NCBI RefSeq assembly: GCF_000014745.1
Contig: NC_008347.1
Coordinates: forward strand, 3,240,001-3,304,000
Direction: 5' to 3'
DNA length: 64,000 nucleotides
DNA from: Maricaulis maris MCS10
GTDB lineage: Bacteria; Pseudomonadota; Alphaproteobacteria; Caulobacterales; Maricaulaceae
Shown here one piece after another: positions 36,498 to 47,680 of the stretch. Both the position numbers and the translations under genes were made by a program. The notes under the pieces are model-generated. The model was given only the letters and a program-made list of their open reading frames with translations. It had not been told where the DNA came from and did not search any database. The number at the start of each line of letters is the position of its first letter. Positions within the stretch are counted from its first letter, which is position 1.

Positions 36498-37322
36498 CTA
36501 CCCGGCCACAACGTCCTGCATCGAGTATTCGCCAGCCGCGCGGCCAGCACCGCCATTGATCATCCAGCGCGCCGCGGCGAGTGCCCCACGGGCAAAAATC
36601 GATCGATCCAGGGCGCGATGGGAAATCGTGATCTCCTCGAGTTCGGCCAGGAAGCGGACAGAATGCTCGCCGACCACGGAACCGCCACGGCTGACGGCAA
36701 AGCCGATTGATCCTGTCTTACGGGGTCCAGTCACGCCTTCCCGGCTCCAGGTCGCCAGGCTTTCCAGGCTTTCGCCCCGGCTTTTGGCCGCAGTCCGGGC
36801 CAGCATCAGCGCCGTGCCGGACGGCGCGTCGGCCTTGCGGCGGTGGTGGGTTTCATGGACCTCGATATCCCAGTCCGCCGCCGGCAGGCGCGCGGCCTCC
36901 CGTACAAGCGCCTCGGTGACGGCCACGCCAAGGGAAAAATTGCCGGCCAACAGGACTGGCAGACGATCCGCGCAGGCTGTCAGCCGGTCCGACTGCTCGC
37001 GATTGAAACCCGTGACGCCGGTGATCAGCGCCGGTCCTCCCAAACTCGCCAGGCGTTCGGCCGCGGCGACGGTCATGCCCGGAAGGCTGGCATCCAGCAC
37101 GATGTCAGCCGTTTCGATCGCATGCTCCAAGGAGGTCTCGGCGCGGCAATCAATCGGGTCCCGCCCCAACCAGGTCCCGATATCTTCACCGGAAACCGGC
37201 GACTCGGCCCTCACCACGGCACCGGCGATCCGGAAGTCCGGGCTGTCGAGCAGGGCGCGACAGATGGCACTGCCCAGGCGGCCGGTCGGCCCAAGTACGG
37301 CTACACGAATGGGAGCGGTCAA
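36498..37322 (-). CDS. dapB: 4-hydroxy-tetrahydrodipicolinate reductase
   Basis: 274 residues from a TTG start at 37322 (TAPIRVAVLGPTGRLG), overlapping the upstream stop by TTGA. An ATG at 37445 would overlap the upstream gene by about 125 bp and give 41 atypical residues. Makes tetrahydrodipicolinate for lysine and diaminopimelate. The NAD(P) motif VLGPTGRLGSAICRAL and the signature ETHHRRKADAPSGTALML are present. The variant PTGRLG replaces the more common AxGRMG. Confidence 0.94.
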   Translation of the reverse strand: MTAPIRVAVLGPTGRLGSAICRALLDSPDFRIAGAVVRAESPVSGEDIGTWLGRDPIDCRAETSLEHAIETADIVLDASLPGMTVAAAERLASLGGPALITGVTGFNREQSDRLTACADRLPVLLAGNFSLGVAVTEALVREAARLPAADWDIEVHETHHRRKADAPSGTALMLARTAAKSRGESLESLATWSREGVTGPRKTGSIGFAVSRGGSVVGEHSVRFLAELEEITISHRALDRSIFARGALAAARWMINGGAGRAAGEYSMQDVVAG

Positions 37323-38392
37323 ACCGGTCCTCCAGTCACGAATTGGTCTGCCAGCTTCTCGAACATGTAGGAGCCGACAATCGGTAGGATCGGCAGCAGG
37401 ATATAGAGTGAAAAACGTGTGGCCAGACCAGTCGACAGCGGCCATTCAGGGCGCTGCGCAACCCAGATTTCGTAGTCCGTCAGTCCCGCGAGTGCGGACG
37501 ATGCCGCATCCTCTCCCGCCAGGGCCCGGTCGCGAACGCGAGCCATCTCCTCATGGATCCGGTCGAGCTCTGCAGCCTTGGCAGCGCAGATTTTCCGGTG
37601 CACGGGATTGAGGGCACTTGTCAGGATGAATACGCCCCCTGCCGCGGTCGCCAATATGGTGGGCAAGGCGATCCAGAGTTGATCGGGGTCGAGCATGAAG
37701 AGCAAGAGGATGGCGGCCATGATCATCCACGACCTGGCTGCCCGGAGTCCGATCCGGCCGAAGACACTCAATCGATCGAGGTGGAATAGGTCGACGTCAA
37801 GATAACCGGCGATGACCGCCCGTATTTCCCGACTGCGGCGGGCCACATCCATACCGGCACGAAACCCGGTTCCGAATAACAGGGGTGAAACAATCAGGAA
37901 CCACAGGCCAACCGAGTTGATGTAGGCCAAAATCCCGTCCGCGGGGTTCATCAGCGCGAAATTGAACAAAATACCGAAGACAAAACCGATCCAGAACAAA
38001 CCGTAATACCGGGTTCGCCAACTGACCGGTGCACCTTTGGCAAGATCCTCGGCTGCCGACCGCCCGTGTTCCGGCAAGGCTCGGGCAAGGTCCTCGACTT
38101 CTGTCTCCCAGCGCCCTTTCGCGCTTCCGGCAAAGGCCACAGCTGCCGTCAGGATGAGGGAAAGGACAAAGGCGATCCAGCTGACCTGGTGGGTGACCCA
38201 ATCGCCGGCCGCGTTCGGGTACAGGAAAGGTGGGCTCTGGGTCAGCTGGGCGATCAGCACATAAAGCCCGTAGGTCAACGCGAAAACCAGCGCACTGTTG
38301 CCCACCATGCCAAACGGTGAGCGTTGGTAGACGATGTATTCGATGTTGTCGAAGCGGGCTTCCGGTTCGGCTTGCGGGCCAGTGTCGGTCAA
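37319..38392 (-). CDS. Hypothetical multi-pass membrane protein
   Basis: 357 residues, not recognised. Hydrophobic segments by eye around residues 32-50, 68-90, 128-148, 160-180, 225-245, 245-265 and 325-345, separated by a charged helical region (about 270-320, rich in Arg, Ala and Glu) that may form a cytoplasmic coiled segment. No enzyme or transporter motif is apparent. It overlaps dapB by 4 bases, so dapB is probably translated by coupling. Converges neither with a homologue nor a known partner. Confidence 0.75.
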   Translation of the reverse strand: MTDTGPQAEPEARFDNIEYIVYQRSPFGMVGNSALVFALTYGLYVLIAQLTQSPPFLYPNAAGDWVTHQVSWIAFVLSLILTAAVAFAGSAKGRWETEVEDLARALPEHGRSAAEDLAKGAPVSWRTRYYGLFWIGFVFGILFNFALMNPADGILAYINSVGLWFLIVSPLLFGTGFRAGMDVARRSREIRAVIAGYLDVDLFHLDRLSVFGRIGLRAARSWMIMAAILLLFMLDPDQLWIALPTILATAAGGVFILTSALNPVHRKICAAKAAELDRIHEEMARVRDRALAGEDAASSALAGLTDYEIWVAQRPEWPLSTGLATRFSLYILLPILPIVGSYMFEKLADQFVTGGPV

Positions 38393-38478
38393 AGCTATCC
38401 CCTCCCCATGCCAAGCGGCGTGTGTCCGGAAACCTAATCCGCTCTGCGCAGGGATGTCACGCCGCCAATTCGACGTGG

Positions 38479-39666
38479 TCAGCCGGCGTTGGGCCGACCG
38501 TCATCGGTTGTGACCTCGTCCCAGAACTGTTTGACTTTGTTGAAGAAGCCGGCGCTGTCGGGGTTACAGCCTTCGCCGGACAGGTCGCAAAACTCCTTCA
38601 GGAGCTCTTTCTGCCGGTCGCACAGATTGCGGGGCGTCTCGACGAACAGCTCGACAATCATGTCGCCGCGCGGGCCGCCACGAAGTCGCGGCATGCCCTT
38701 GCCCCGCATGCGCATCCGCTTGCCGGTCTGGGCACCTTCGGCGATCTTCATCTCGGCCTTGCCGCCTTCGATAGTCGGCACCTGGATGGTGCATCCCAGC
38801 GCAGCCTGCACCATGGATGCCGGCGTTCGGCAATAAAGGTTCGGACCGTCACGTTCGAAAATCTCGTGTTCACGCACGGAGATGAAGATGTAGAGATCGC
38901 CACGTGGTCCGCCGCGGGCACCGGCTTCACCTTCGCCGGCTAGCCGGATCCGGGTGCCATCCTCGACGCCCGCCGGAACAGTCACGTTGAGGGTACGGGT
39001 CTTGCGGACCCGACCGACACCATCGCAGTCATTACAGGGTGTCTTCACATACTGGCCGCGCCCACCACATTGCGGGCAGGTCTGCTCCATGGTGAAGAAA
39101 CCCTGGGAGCGTCTGATGCGTCCGGCACCCTGGCAGGTGCCACAGGTTTCCAGCTCGGTGCCGGGCTCATTGCCTTGACCATCGCAGCGCTCGCAATTCA
39201 TGGCGGTCGGCACCTTGATGGTCTCATCCTTGCCGTTGAAGGCATCCTCGAGCGAAATTTCCATGTCGAAGCGCAAGTCAGATCCGCGCGCAGGGCCCGC
39301 CTGGCCGCGACCGCCCCGTCGACCACCGCCGCCACCCATGTTGAAGGCTTCGCCGAAGACCTGTTCGAAGATGTCGGCAAAATCCGCCGCACCGCCGCCG
39401 CCACCGAACGGGCCCTGGCCACCGCCCATACCGCCACCCTGTTCAAACGCGGCATGACCCATGCGGTCGTAGGCGGCGCGTTTGTTCGGGTCGGACAGGA
39501 CAGAGTAAGCCTCCCCTACGACCTTGAACTGGGCCTCGGCCTCGGCGTCGCCCGGATTGCGGTCCGGGTGGTATTTCATGGCCTGTTTGCGATAGGCGCT
39601 CTTCAGCGTCTTTTCGTCGGCAGTCTTGTCGACACCCAGAACTTCGTAGAAATCACGCTTGCTCAT
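38479..39666 (-). CDS. dnaJ: Chaperone protein DnaJ
   Basis: 395 residues. J domain with HPD (YHPDRNPGDAEAEAQF), Gly/Phe-rich region, four CxxCxGxG-type zinc motifs (CERCDGQGNE, CGTCQGAGRI, CPQCGGRGQY, CNDCDGVGRV) and the C-terminal substrate domain. Stimulates DnaK ATPase and delivers substrates. Its ATG overlaps the stop of the FkbM-type gene by one base (TAATG), so it is translated in coupling with it rather than directly with dnaK. Confidence 0.98.
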   Translation of the reverse strand: MSKRDFYEVLGVDKTADEKTLKSAYRKQAMKYHPDRNPGDAEAEAQFKVVGEAYSVLSDPNKRAAYDRMGHAAFEQGGGMGGGQGPFGGGGGAADFADIFEQVFGEAFNMGGGGGRRGGRGQAGPARGSDLRFDMEISLEDAFNGKDETIKVPTAMNCERCDGQGNEPGTELETCGTCQGAGRIRRSQGFFTMEQTCPQCGGRGQYVKTPCNDCDGVGRVRKTRTLNVTVPAGVEDGTRIRLAGEGEAGARGGPRGDLYIFISVREHEIFERDGPNLYCRTPASMVQAALGCTIQVPTIEGGKAEMKIAEGAQTGKRMRMRGKGMPRLRGGPRGDMIVELFVETPRNLCDRQKELLKEFCDLSGEGCNPDSAGFFNKVKQFWDEVTTDDGRPNAG

Positions 39667-40532
39667 TACTCGTCACCTGTCGGCAGGACCAGAACTGCGT
39701 TCTGCCGCATTTGCTGGGCTAGTTGATAGCCGTGTTCAAGACAGAGACCGGCGGCGCCATCTGTGATGGCTGCTTCATGCCGGGTCTCAAGAAGGATCAT
39801 TTTTGGCCAGAGGCTGCGGGGCGCGTCAGTGAAAAATCCCTTGAGGACGAGTTCTTCGAAGCCCTCAATATCCATTTTCATGACGTCAATCCGGTCGGCC
39901 CCGGCATCGGCTAGGGCGGCCTTCAGGGGGCGCAGGCGAATTGTATCACCGGTCTCGCTGCCTGAAGCGACATGGACTTCGCCGCGATTGGTCGCGGACT
40001 GAACCATCGCGCCTTCGCCCTCTTCAGCGCCGAGCGCATAGGGCAATACCGTCACCGACGTGGCATTGGAAACACCAAGATTGAATTCAAGTCGACGCCG
40101 GTTTTCGATATCGGGTTCGATCGCAATTGCCTTGACCGGCCGTGATTGCACCATGGCATCGGCCAGGACAGACAGGGTGTAGAGGCCTGCATTGGCGCCG
40201 GCATCCACGAAAACGAAAGGGTCATTGACCGGCTTGGCTTCCATGGCGTCGCGAATGGCGCGGCGTTCGGCATTGTCCCAGCTCTTCGAGCCGGCAAAGA
40301 CGCGTTTCTCGCAACGATTGTCGCGCAAATGCACGCGGGCAAACTGACCCGGGAAGACTTCGATGTCAGCAATGTCCCGGCCGCCGGACATCAGGGCCCG
40401 CCGCACGACTGACTCCGCACTGCGCCGCAGTGCGTCGCCCGGCAGGGCTGTGGGCAAGCGCCGGAGACGCTCCGCCAGCGGCGAGAGCGCAAAGGCTCCG
40501 AACGGAGCTGTCAGGGGATCAGGACGGGTCAT
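39666..40532 (-). CDS. FkbM-family methyltransferase
   Basis: 288 residues from ATG 40532; a GTG two codons earlier is possible. SAM-dependent methyltransferase of the FkbM type: VFVDAGANAGLYTLSVLADAM is motif I, and DRIDVMKMDIEGFEELVLKGF carries the DIEG pattern of the family. FkbM homologues mostly methylate sugars or natural products; the substrate here is unknown. It lies between dnaK and dnaJ, in the same direction and overlapping dnaJ by one base, an uncommon place for such a gene. A strong hairpin lies between it and dnaK. Confidence 0.88.
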   Translation of the reverse strand: MTRPDPLTAPFGAFALSPLAERLRRLPTALPGDALRRSAESVVRRALMSGGRDIADIEVFPGQFARVHLRDNRCEKRVFAGSKSWDNAERRAIRDAMEAKPVNDPFVFVDAGANAGLYTLSVLADAMVQSRPVKAIAIEPDIENRRRLEFNLGVSNATSVTVLPYALGAEEGEGAMVQSATNRGEVHVASGSETGDTIRLRPLKAALADAGADRIDVMKMDIEGFEELVLKGFFTDAPRSLWPKMILLETRHEAAITDGAAGLCLEHGYQLAQQMRQNAVLVLPTGDE

Positions 40533-40551
40533 GGTCACGCTCTTGGTCTGG

Positions 40552-40578
40552 ACCGGGAGGGTATGAAACCCTCCCGGT
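40552..40578 (-). terminator. Strong hairpin between dnaK and the FkbM gene
   Basis: 11-bp perfect stem (ACCGGGAGGGT and ACCCTCCCGGT) around a 5-base loop, 12 bases after the dnaK stop on the minus strand. No T-run follows, so it is either a partial terminator/attenuator or a 3'-end stabiliser that lets dnaK outnumber dnaJ. Confidence 0.6.
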
Positions 40579-40589
40579 CAAACCGGACC

Positions 40590-42500
<1,911 letters not shown>

Positions 42501-42671
42501 TGATCGTCTCTCCGTTTTTTCCAAGCGGGACCCGTCCGGCGAATGCAAAGCCTTCGAGTGAAGCGCCCCGCATCCCGCTGACTGCCCCCTTCGGGATCGT
42601 CATTGATGATTCCGGTGTGCCGACACCGGTGTTGGTTCAATCCGCAAGGTATAACCCTGCGCTTGATGGCG

Positions 42672-42700
42672 ATTTAGGGAGGCGGGGCGAGGAGTGCAAG
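42672..42700 (-). promoter_or_regulatory. Possible heat-shock (sigma-32) promoter for dnaK
   Basis: On the minus strand, CTTG followed 18 bases later by CCTAAAT, close to the alphaproteobacterial heat-shock pattern CTTG-N17/18-CYTATnT. It would give a 5' leader of about 165 nt for dnaK. Pattern match only. Confidence 0.35.
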
Positions 42701-42812
42701 GCCTGTCTCAGCTGCGTTGCATGTCACTCATACGTATTTGATATGACTCAAGGCTGACCCGTTCGCAAAGTCCGGGTAGTCAGCGCGCAGCTTGCGGCCC
42801 ATCTTGGGGGGG

Positions 42813-43451
42813 ATGAGCACGCCCTTTGTCATGCCCGACGGTTTCCGTCTCCTGCCTGGAAAACTCTCCCGTCCGGTGCAGCAGACGCTGATCGATGCAG
42901 TGGTAGCGGTGCAGGAGAAAACGCCCTTCTGGCGCCCGTCCATGCCGCGCACCGGCCAACCCCTGTCAGTGAGGATGACCAATTTCGGGTCATTGGGATG
43001 GGTTACCGACAAGACCGGTGGCTACCGCTATGAGCCGCAGCATCCCGAGACCGGACAGGTGTGGGCTCCCATGCCGAACCTGTTGACGGATCTTTGGCGT
43101 GAATTGGCGGCCTATCCGGCCGATGCCGAGGCTTGCCTGGTCAACTGGTATGCGCCTGACAGCAGGATGGGCCTGCATGTCGACTGGGATGAAGAGGCGA
43201 CCGACGCGGCCGTCGTCTCGATCTCGCTGGGTGACAAGGCGCGCTTTCGCATTGGTGGTCCCCAGCGTGGCGGCAAGACCGGCTCGATGGTGCTGTCATC
43301 CGGCGATGTGGTGGTCCTCGGCGGCGAGGCGCGACGCTGCTATCACGGCGTCGACCGGATTTATCCGGGCACCTCGACCCTGCTGCCGCCGGACGCCTTC
43401 CCCGGCGGTGGCCGGATCAATCTGACGATGCGTCGGGTGAAACGTCCCTGA
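42813..43451 (+). CDS. alkB: Alpha-ketoglutarate-dependent dioxygenase AlkB
   Basis: 212 residues from ATG 42813 with a G-rich ribosome site. Oxidatively removes methyl groups from 1-methyladenine and 3-methylcytosine. The Fe(II) ligands appear as HVDWDEE (HxD) and the His in RRCYHGVDRI; RINLTMRR supplies the Arg residues that bind 2-oxoglutarate. NWYAPDSRMGLH is also typical. Divergent from dnaK; converges on the glutamate-synthase-like gene. Confidence 0.95.
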   Translation: MSTPFVMPDGFRLLPGKLSRPVQQTLIDAVVAVQEKTPFWRPSMPRTGQPLSVRMTNFGSLGWVTDKTGGYRYEPQHPETGQVWAPMPNLLTDLWRELAAYPADAEACLVNWYAPDSRMGLHVDWDEEATDAAVVSISLGDKARFRIGGPQRGGKTGSMVLSSGDVVVLGGEARRCYHGVDRIYPGTSTLLPPDAFPGGGRINLTMRRVKRP

Positions 43452-43471
43452 CGGATGGGGATCAGGCCTGA

Positions 43472-44998
43472 TCAATCCTGGCCCGGAACCTGACGGTTCG
43501 GCGCTTCGTCATCCGGCAGGTAATCCAGCGCCGTCATCGGCAAGGATTGACCGCTGGCTTGAACGATCCGTACATGCTTGCGGCCCAGACGCCGAGGCTC
43601 GGGCACGCCACAGGAATGGGCGATCATCTCGACATGCTCGCGGATCGTGTTGGCATATTCGGCCACCCGGTCGGCCTTGTCCTTCACGACCAGGCCGCGC
43701 TGCAGGCTCTTCTTGTGGGTGGTGACGCCGGTCGGACAGGTGTTCTGGTGGCATTTCAGGGCCTGGATACAGCCCAGCGAGAACATGAAGCCGCGGCCGC
43801 ACTGAATGAAGTTGGCGCCGGCCGCCAAGGCCCAGGCCACGGCACCGGGGGTCAGCAACTTGCCCGAGGCGATCACCCGAATCCGGTCTATCAGGCCATA
43901 GCGCTCGAGCAGGCTGACGACGATCGGCAGGCTTTCGCGAATGGTCAAACCGACATTGTCCATCAAGGCCATGGGGGCTGCGCCGGTGCCGCCATCGCCG
44001 CTGTCGATGGTGAAGAAGTCCGGGGCGCTGTCCGGGCCGCGCTTGGTGATCTCGACGCACATCTCCTCGATCCAGCCATAAGCGCCGATCACAGCCTTGA
44101 AACCGACCGGCTTGCCGGTGACTTCGCGGATGTGCGCGATCATGTCGAGCAGGCCGCCGATATCATCGAATTCCGGGTGTCGGTTCGGTGAGATCGAAGC
44201 CTGCCCCACCGGAATGCCCCGAATGTCGGCGATGTCGCGCGTCACCTTTGCGGCTGGCAGGATGCCACCCTTGCCCGGTTTGGCACCTTGGGAGAGCTTG
44301 AGCTCGAACATGCGCACCTTTTCGTGCGCCGCGACTTGCCGCAGTTTTTCGTCCGACAGGCCACCTTCCGCATTGCGGACGCCGTATTTGGCGGTGCCGA
44401 TCTGGAAAACAATGTCGCAACCCCCTTCCAGGTGCATGGGCGACAGGCCGCCCTCGCCTGTATTCATCCAGATGCCGGCCTTCGCCGCGCCGCGTGAAAG
44501 TGCGCGCACGGCGGGTTTTGACAGCGAGCCATAGCTCATGCCGGAAATATTGAAGAAGGAGGGGGCGTCGTAGGGTATGCGGCTATTCGGCCCGACCCGC
44601 ATCGGTTGCGTCCGGGCGGCGTGATCATCCAGCAGGGGAAAGGGGCAATTGACGAAGATCGCATTGCCCGGCTTGTCCATCGGTTTGGTGGAGCCGAAGG
44701 GGATCGTGCCGCCCTTGCCTTCCGATGACCGGTAGACCCATTCACGTTCGGCCCGGTTGAAGGGCAATTCCTCGCGATCCATCGCAAAGAAATATTGCCG
44801 GAAAAACTCTCCCAGCGTTGTGAACAGCGAGCGGAAACGACCGACGACGGGATAATTCCGGCGTATGGCGTCGCGGGTCTGTGCGATGTCCGCCGCATAC
44901 ATCAGCAGGATCACGAAGGCCGCCACGCCAATGGCCAGAACAAATATCTGGGTCAGGACATTCATCACGTCCATCGCCCAAGCCGGTAACATCGACAT
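43472..44998 (-). CDS. FMN-binding glutamate-synthase-like membrane protein
   Basis: 508 residues from ATG 44998, which has GGGAGG 5 bases upstream (a GTG at 45004 is too close). N-terminal membrane helix (about residues 12-38), then a domain like the FMN barrel of glutamate synthase large subunit: SGMSYGSLSKPAVRALSRGAAKAG, GEGGLSPMHLEGGCDIVFQIGTAKYG, IDSGDGGTGAAPMALMDNVGL, and the Cys cluster CIQALKCHQNTCPTGV for an Fe-S centre. The glutaminase domain is absent, so it is not a full GltB. Family members are widespread; the electron donor and substrate are unknown. Confidence 0.9.
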   Translation of the reverse strand: MSMLPAWAMDVMNVLTQIFVLAIGVAAFVILLMYAADIAQTRDAIRRNYPVVGRFRSLFTTLGEFFRQYFFAMDREELPFNRAEREWVYRSSEGKGGTIPFGSTKPMDKPGNAIFVNCPFPLLDDHAARTQPMRVGPNSRIPYDAPSFFNISGMSYGSLSKPAVRALSRGAAKAGIWMNTGEGGLSPMHLEGGCDIVFQIGTAKYGVRNAEGGLSDEKLRQVAAHEKVRMFELKLSQGAKPGKGGILPAAKVTRDIADIRGIPVGQASISPNRHPEFDDIGGLLDMIAHIREVTGKPVGFKAVIGAYGWIEEMCVEITKRGPDSAPDFFTIDSGDGGTGAAPMALMDNVGLTIRESLPIVVSLLERYGLIDRIRVIASGKLLTPGAVAWALAAGANFIQCGRGFMFSLGCIQALKCHQNTCPTGVTTHKKSLQRGLVVKDKADRVAEYANTIREHVEMIAHSCGVPEPRRLGRKHVRIVQASGQSLPMTALDYLPDDEAPNRQVPGQD

Positions 44999-45098
44999 GA
45001 TCACCTCCCGCGCATGCCCGCATCATCATGGCTTGGTCCGCCGATGGATGCGAGCCTTCAATGGGTGACCTGCCGCAGGCGTGATCAGACGTGAGCTG

Positions 45099-45731
45099 TC
45101 AGGCCTTCATGTCGACATTGCCGCCAGAACCGCCCGCTGCGTCAGCGCCACCGGCGGCCGGGCCGGAGGAGACGGCAACCATGGCGGCGCGCAGGGTCCG
45201 CTCTCCGATCACGAAGCCGGTCTGCATGACCGCGGCAATCTTGCCGGCACCCTGATCCGACGGGATCTGGGCTACGGCCTGATGCTTGTGCGGATCAAAG
45301 GTGTCACCGGGCTGCGGGTCGACCTTTTTGACACCATGGCGCTCCATCTTGGAGATCAGCGCCTTTTCGGTCATCGCGACGCCTTCGACAACATTCTTCA
45401 CCGCGTCCGGCACATCGGCCAGCGCGGCCTCGTCGACAGAGCCGACAGCCCGCGAGAGATTGTCGGACACGTCCAGCATGTCCTTGGCAAAACTGGAGAC
45501 CGCATAGCTGCGCGCGTCGGCAACATCGCGCTCGGCGCGGCGACGGGTATTTTCCGCTTCGGCCAGGGCTCGCAGCAGCTTGTCGCGCATGGAGTCGAGT
45601 TCCGCGGTCAGTTTCAGCACCGGGTCCAGCTCGTTCTCGGCTTCACCGGCATCGTTCGATGCCTCGGCTTTGAAGGCTTCGTCTTCCGGCGTTTCAATGT
45701 CGTCTTGCGGCTTGTTCTCTGTGTCGCTCAT
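45099..45731 (-). CDS. grpE: Nucleotide exchange factor GrpE
   Basis: 210 residues from ATG 45731 (MSDTENKPQDDIETPEDEAF). Releases ADP from DnaK. Acidic N-terminus, long coiled-coil (ELDSMRDKLLRALAEAENTRRRAERDVADA), and the GrpE C-terminal domain (DPQPGDTFDPHKHQAVAQIP, GFVIGERTLRAAMVAVS). A Gly/Ala-rich tail follows. The hrcA stop lies 7 bp upstream, so hrcA-grpE is an operon. Confidence 0.98.
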   Translation of the reverse strand: MSDTENKPQDDIETPEDEAFKAEASNDAGEAENELDPVLKLTAELDSMRDKLLRALAEAENTRRRAERDVADARSYAVSSFAKDMLDVSDNLSRAVGSVDEAALADVPDAVKNVVEGVAMTEKALISKMERHGVKKVDPQPGDTFDPHKHQAVAQIPSDQGAGKIAAVMQTGFVIGERTLRAAMVAVSSGPAAGGADAAGGSGGNVDMKA

Positions 45732-45738
45732 TTTGTCT

Positions 45739-46818
45739 TCACTCTCGCGATCGGGCGCTGTCCAGTATCTGTCCGACCACACGGGCGGTGTAGTCGACGA
45801 GGGGGATAACACGGGCATAGTTCAAACGGGTGGGGCCAATTACACCCAGCGCGCCGATGATTTCCTGTTCGGCATTCATATAGGGAGCCACGATCACACT
45901 GGAACCCGACAGGCTGAAAAGCGGGTTCTCGGCGCCGATGAACAGGCGCACGCCTTCCGCGTCGCGGGCCTTGTCCAGCAAGGTGACCAGCTCTTCCTTG
46001 CGCTCGATGTCCTCGAACAGCAGGCGGATGCGCTCCAGGTCGCCGACGGCATCCAGACTTTCCAGCAGTCGGGACTGGCCGCGCACGATAAGTGAGCGCT
46101 CCTGCCCCTTGCCGCCGCTCCAGTCCGCCAGGCCTTGCTTGACCAGGCCTTCGGCGGCGCTGTCGAGGGCCGAGCGGCGTTCGGCGATTTCCTGCTCGAT
46201 GGCCTTGCGGGCGTCGCTCAGGGTCCGCCCCTTGAGGCGTGTCGACAGATAGTTCCCGGCATCGATCAGCGCCGCCGGGGGAATGCCGTCGGGCGTGCGC
46301 ATCAGCCGATTCTCGACGCTGCCATCCTCGAACACCAGCACGCCCAGCATCTCGACCTTGGACAGTGGCACGAACTCGACATGGCGCAGCGGCGCTTCGC
46401 GTTTTTGGGTGACGACCAGCCCGGCACCACCGGACAGGCCGCCCAGCAATGAGGTCGCCTCGGTCAGCAGGTCCTTGGTCGAGCGCCCCGACATCGAGAC
46501 CTGGCCTTCAATCGCCTTGCGCTCATCGGCCGACAATTCGCCAACTTGCAGCAGCCCGTCCACGAACAGGCGCAGGCCGGCATGGGTCGGCATCCGTCCG
46601 GCGCTGGCATGCGGCGCGCTCAACAGCCCGAGATCGGCCAGGTCCGCCATGGTGTTGCGGATCGAGGCCGGAGAAAGGGTGAGATTGCCGCTTTGCGACA
46701 GGGTCCGCGAACCCACCGGATCGCCTGAGCGCAGATAAGCTTCCACGATCTCTCGAAAGATCGTGCGCATGCGGTCATCCAGTGCGGCCAGGGCCGATTG
46801 CGGAGCGGTCAGGGACAT
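45739..46818 (-). CDS. hrcA: Heat-inducible transcription repressor HrcA
   Basis: 359 residues. Winged-helix N-terminus ([30 protein letters not shown]) and the HrcA core with [36 protein letters not shown] at the C-terminus. It represses heat-shock genes by binding CIRCE; no CIRCE element was found in its own upstream region or near dnaK, so the target is probably elsewhere (commonly groESL). The start codon lies 7 bp after a sigma-70-like -10 element, so the message may be leaderless. Confidence 0.97.
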   Translation of the reverse strand: MSLTAPQSALAALDDRMRTIFREIVEAYLRSGDPVGSRTLSQSGNLTLSPASIRNTMADLADLGLLSAPHASAGRMPTHAGLRLFVDGLLQVGELSADERKAIEGQVSMSGRSTKDLLTEATSLLGGLSGGAGLVVTQKREAPLRHVEFVPLSKVEMLGVLVFEDGSVENRLMRTPDGIPPAALIDAGNYLSTRLKGRTLSDARKAIEQEIAERRSALDSAAEGLVKQGLADWSGGKGQERSLIVRGQSRLLESLDAVGDLERIRLLFEDIERKEELVTLLDKARDAEGVRLFIGAENPLFSLSGSSVIVAPYMNAEQEIIGALGVIGPTRLNYARVIPLVDYTARVVGQILDSARSRE

Positions 46819-46825
46819 GACCTAT

Positions 46826-46854
46826 CAATTAGTCGCGCCGGGGCGCCTGTTCAA
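46826..46854 (-). promoter_or_regulatory. Possible hrcA promoter close to its start codon
   Basis: Minus-strand TTGAAC, 17-bp spacer, TAATTG, then only 7 bases to the hrcA ATG. If used, transcription would begin at or near the start codon. Match to the -35/-10 consensus is moderate. Confidence 0.35.
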
Positions 46855-46963
46855 TCCGCTTTGCGAGCCAAGCGCCAGCGTCCGGTCGCGACATGCCTGC
46901 TTGATGCCGGCCCGCAACGCCGCTAGGAGCGGGGTCGATATAGCCGCCAAACCGGAGATGATG

Positions 46964-47680
46964 ATGAGACCCCATGGACGCGCTCGCGATGCAATGCGTG
47001 AAATCAAGCTGGAAGCCGGTGTCTCGGTCTATGCGGAGGGCTCCTGCCTGGCTCGCTTCGGTGGCACGCATGTGCTGTGCACGGCCAGCATCGAAGAGAG
47101 CGTGCCGCCATGGATGCGCGGGGGCGGCAAGGGCTGGGTGACAGCAGAATACGGCATGCTGCCGCGGGCCACCCATACACGGTCACGCCGTGAGGCGACC
47201 GCCGGCAAGCAGTCCGGCCGGACCCAGGAAATCCAGCGCCTGATCGGTCGCTCCCTGCGCGCCGTCGTGGATCTCAAGGCGCTCGGTGAACGCCAGATCA
47301 CCATCGACTGTGATGTGCTGCAGGCCGATGGCGGCACACGCACAGCAGCAATCACCGGCGCCTGGGTCGCACTCAAGCAGGCCACCGGATATCTGATCGA
47401 GGAAGGCTTGCTGACCAGCGACCCGGTGCACGGCCAGCTCGCGGCCATCTCCTGCGGCGTGATTGATGGTGAGACCCGCCTCGACCTCGAATACGAGGAA
47501 GACCGTCGCGCCGAGGCCGACGCCAATTTCGTCCTCACCGACACAGGCGGCATCGTCGAGATCCAGGCCACGGCGGAAGACAAGCCGATTCCGGAGACCG
47601 ATTTCGACCTGCTGTTCGCGCTCGCCAAGGCCGGTGTTGTCGATCTGTGCGAGGCGCAACTTGCAGCGTTGAAGGGTTAG
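46964..47680 (+). CDS. rph: Ribonuclease PH
   Basis: 238 residues from ATG 46964, chosen because GGAG lies 6 bases upstream; two earlier in-frame ATGs are adjacent. Phosphorolytic 3'-5' exoribonuclease that trims tRNA 3' ends. [27 protein letters not shown] start, [17 protein letters not shown] and [38 protein letters not shown] are all typical, and length matches the family. Divergent from hrcA, the same arrangement as in Caulobacter-type genomes; convergent with the esterase gene, overlapping its stop by 3-4 bases. Confidence 0.97.
   Translation: MRPHGRARDAMREIKLEAGVSVYAEGSCLARFGGTHVLCTASIEESVPPWMRGGGKGWVTAEYGMLPRATHTRSRREATAGKQSGRTQEIQRLIGRSLRAVVDLKALGERQITIDCDVLQADGGTRTAAITGAWVALKQATGYLIEEGLLTSDPVHGQLAAISCGVIDGETRLDLEYEEDRRAEADANFVLTDTGGIVEIQATAEDKPIPETDFDLLFALAKAGVVDLCEAQLAALKG

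Noticed and set aside
46819-46963. CIRCE operator upstream of hrcA
   Set aside because: No TTAGCACTC/GAGTGCTAA arms are present in this gap or in the dnaK upstream region.
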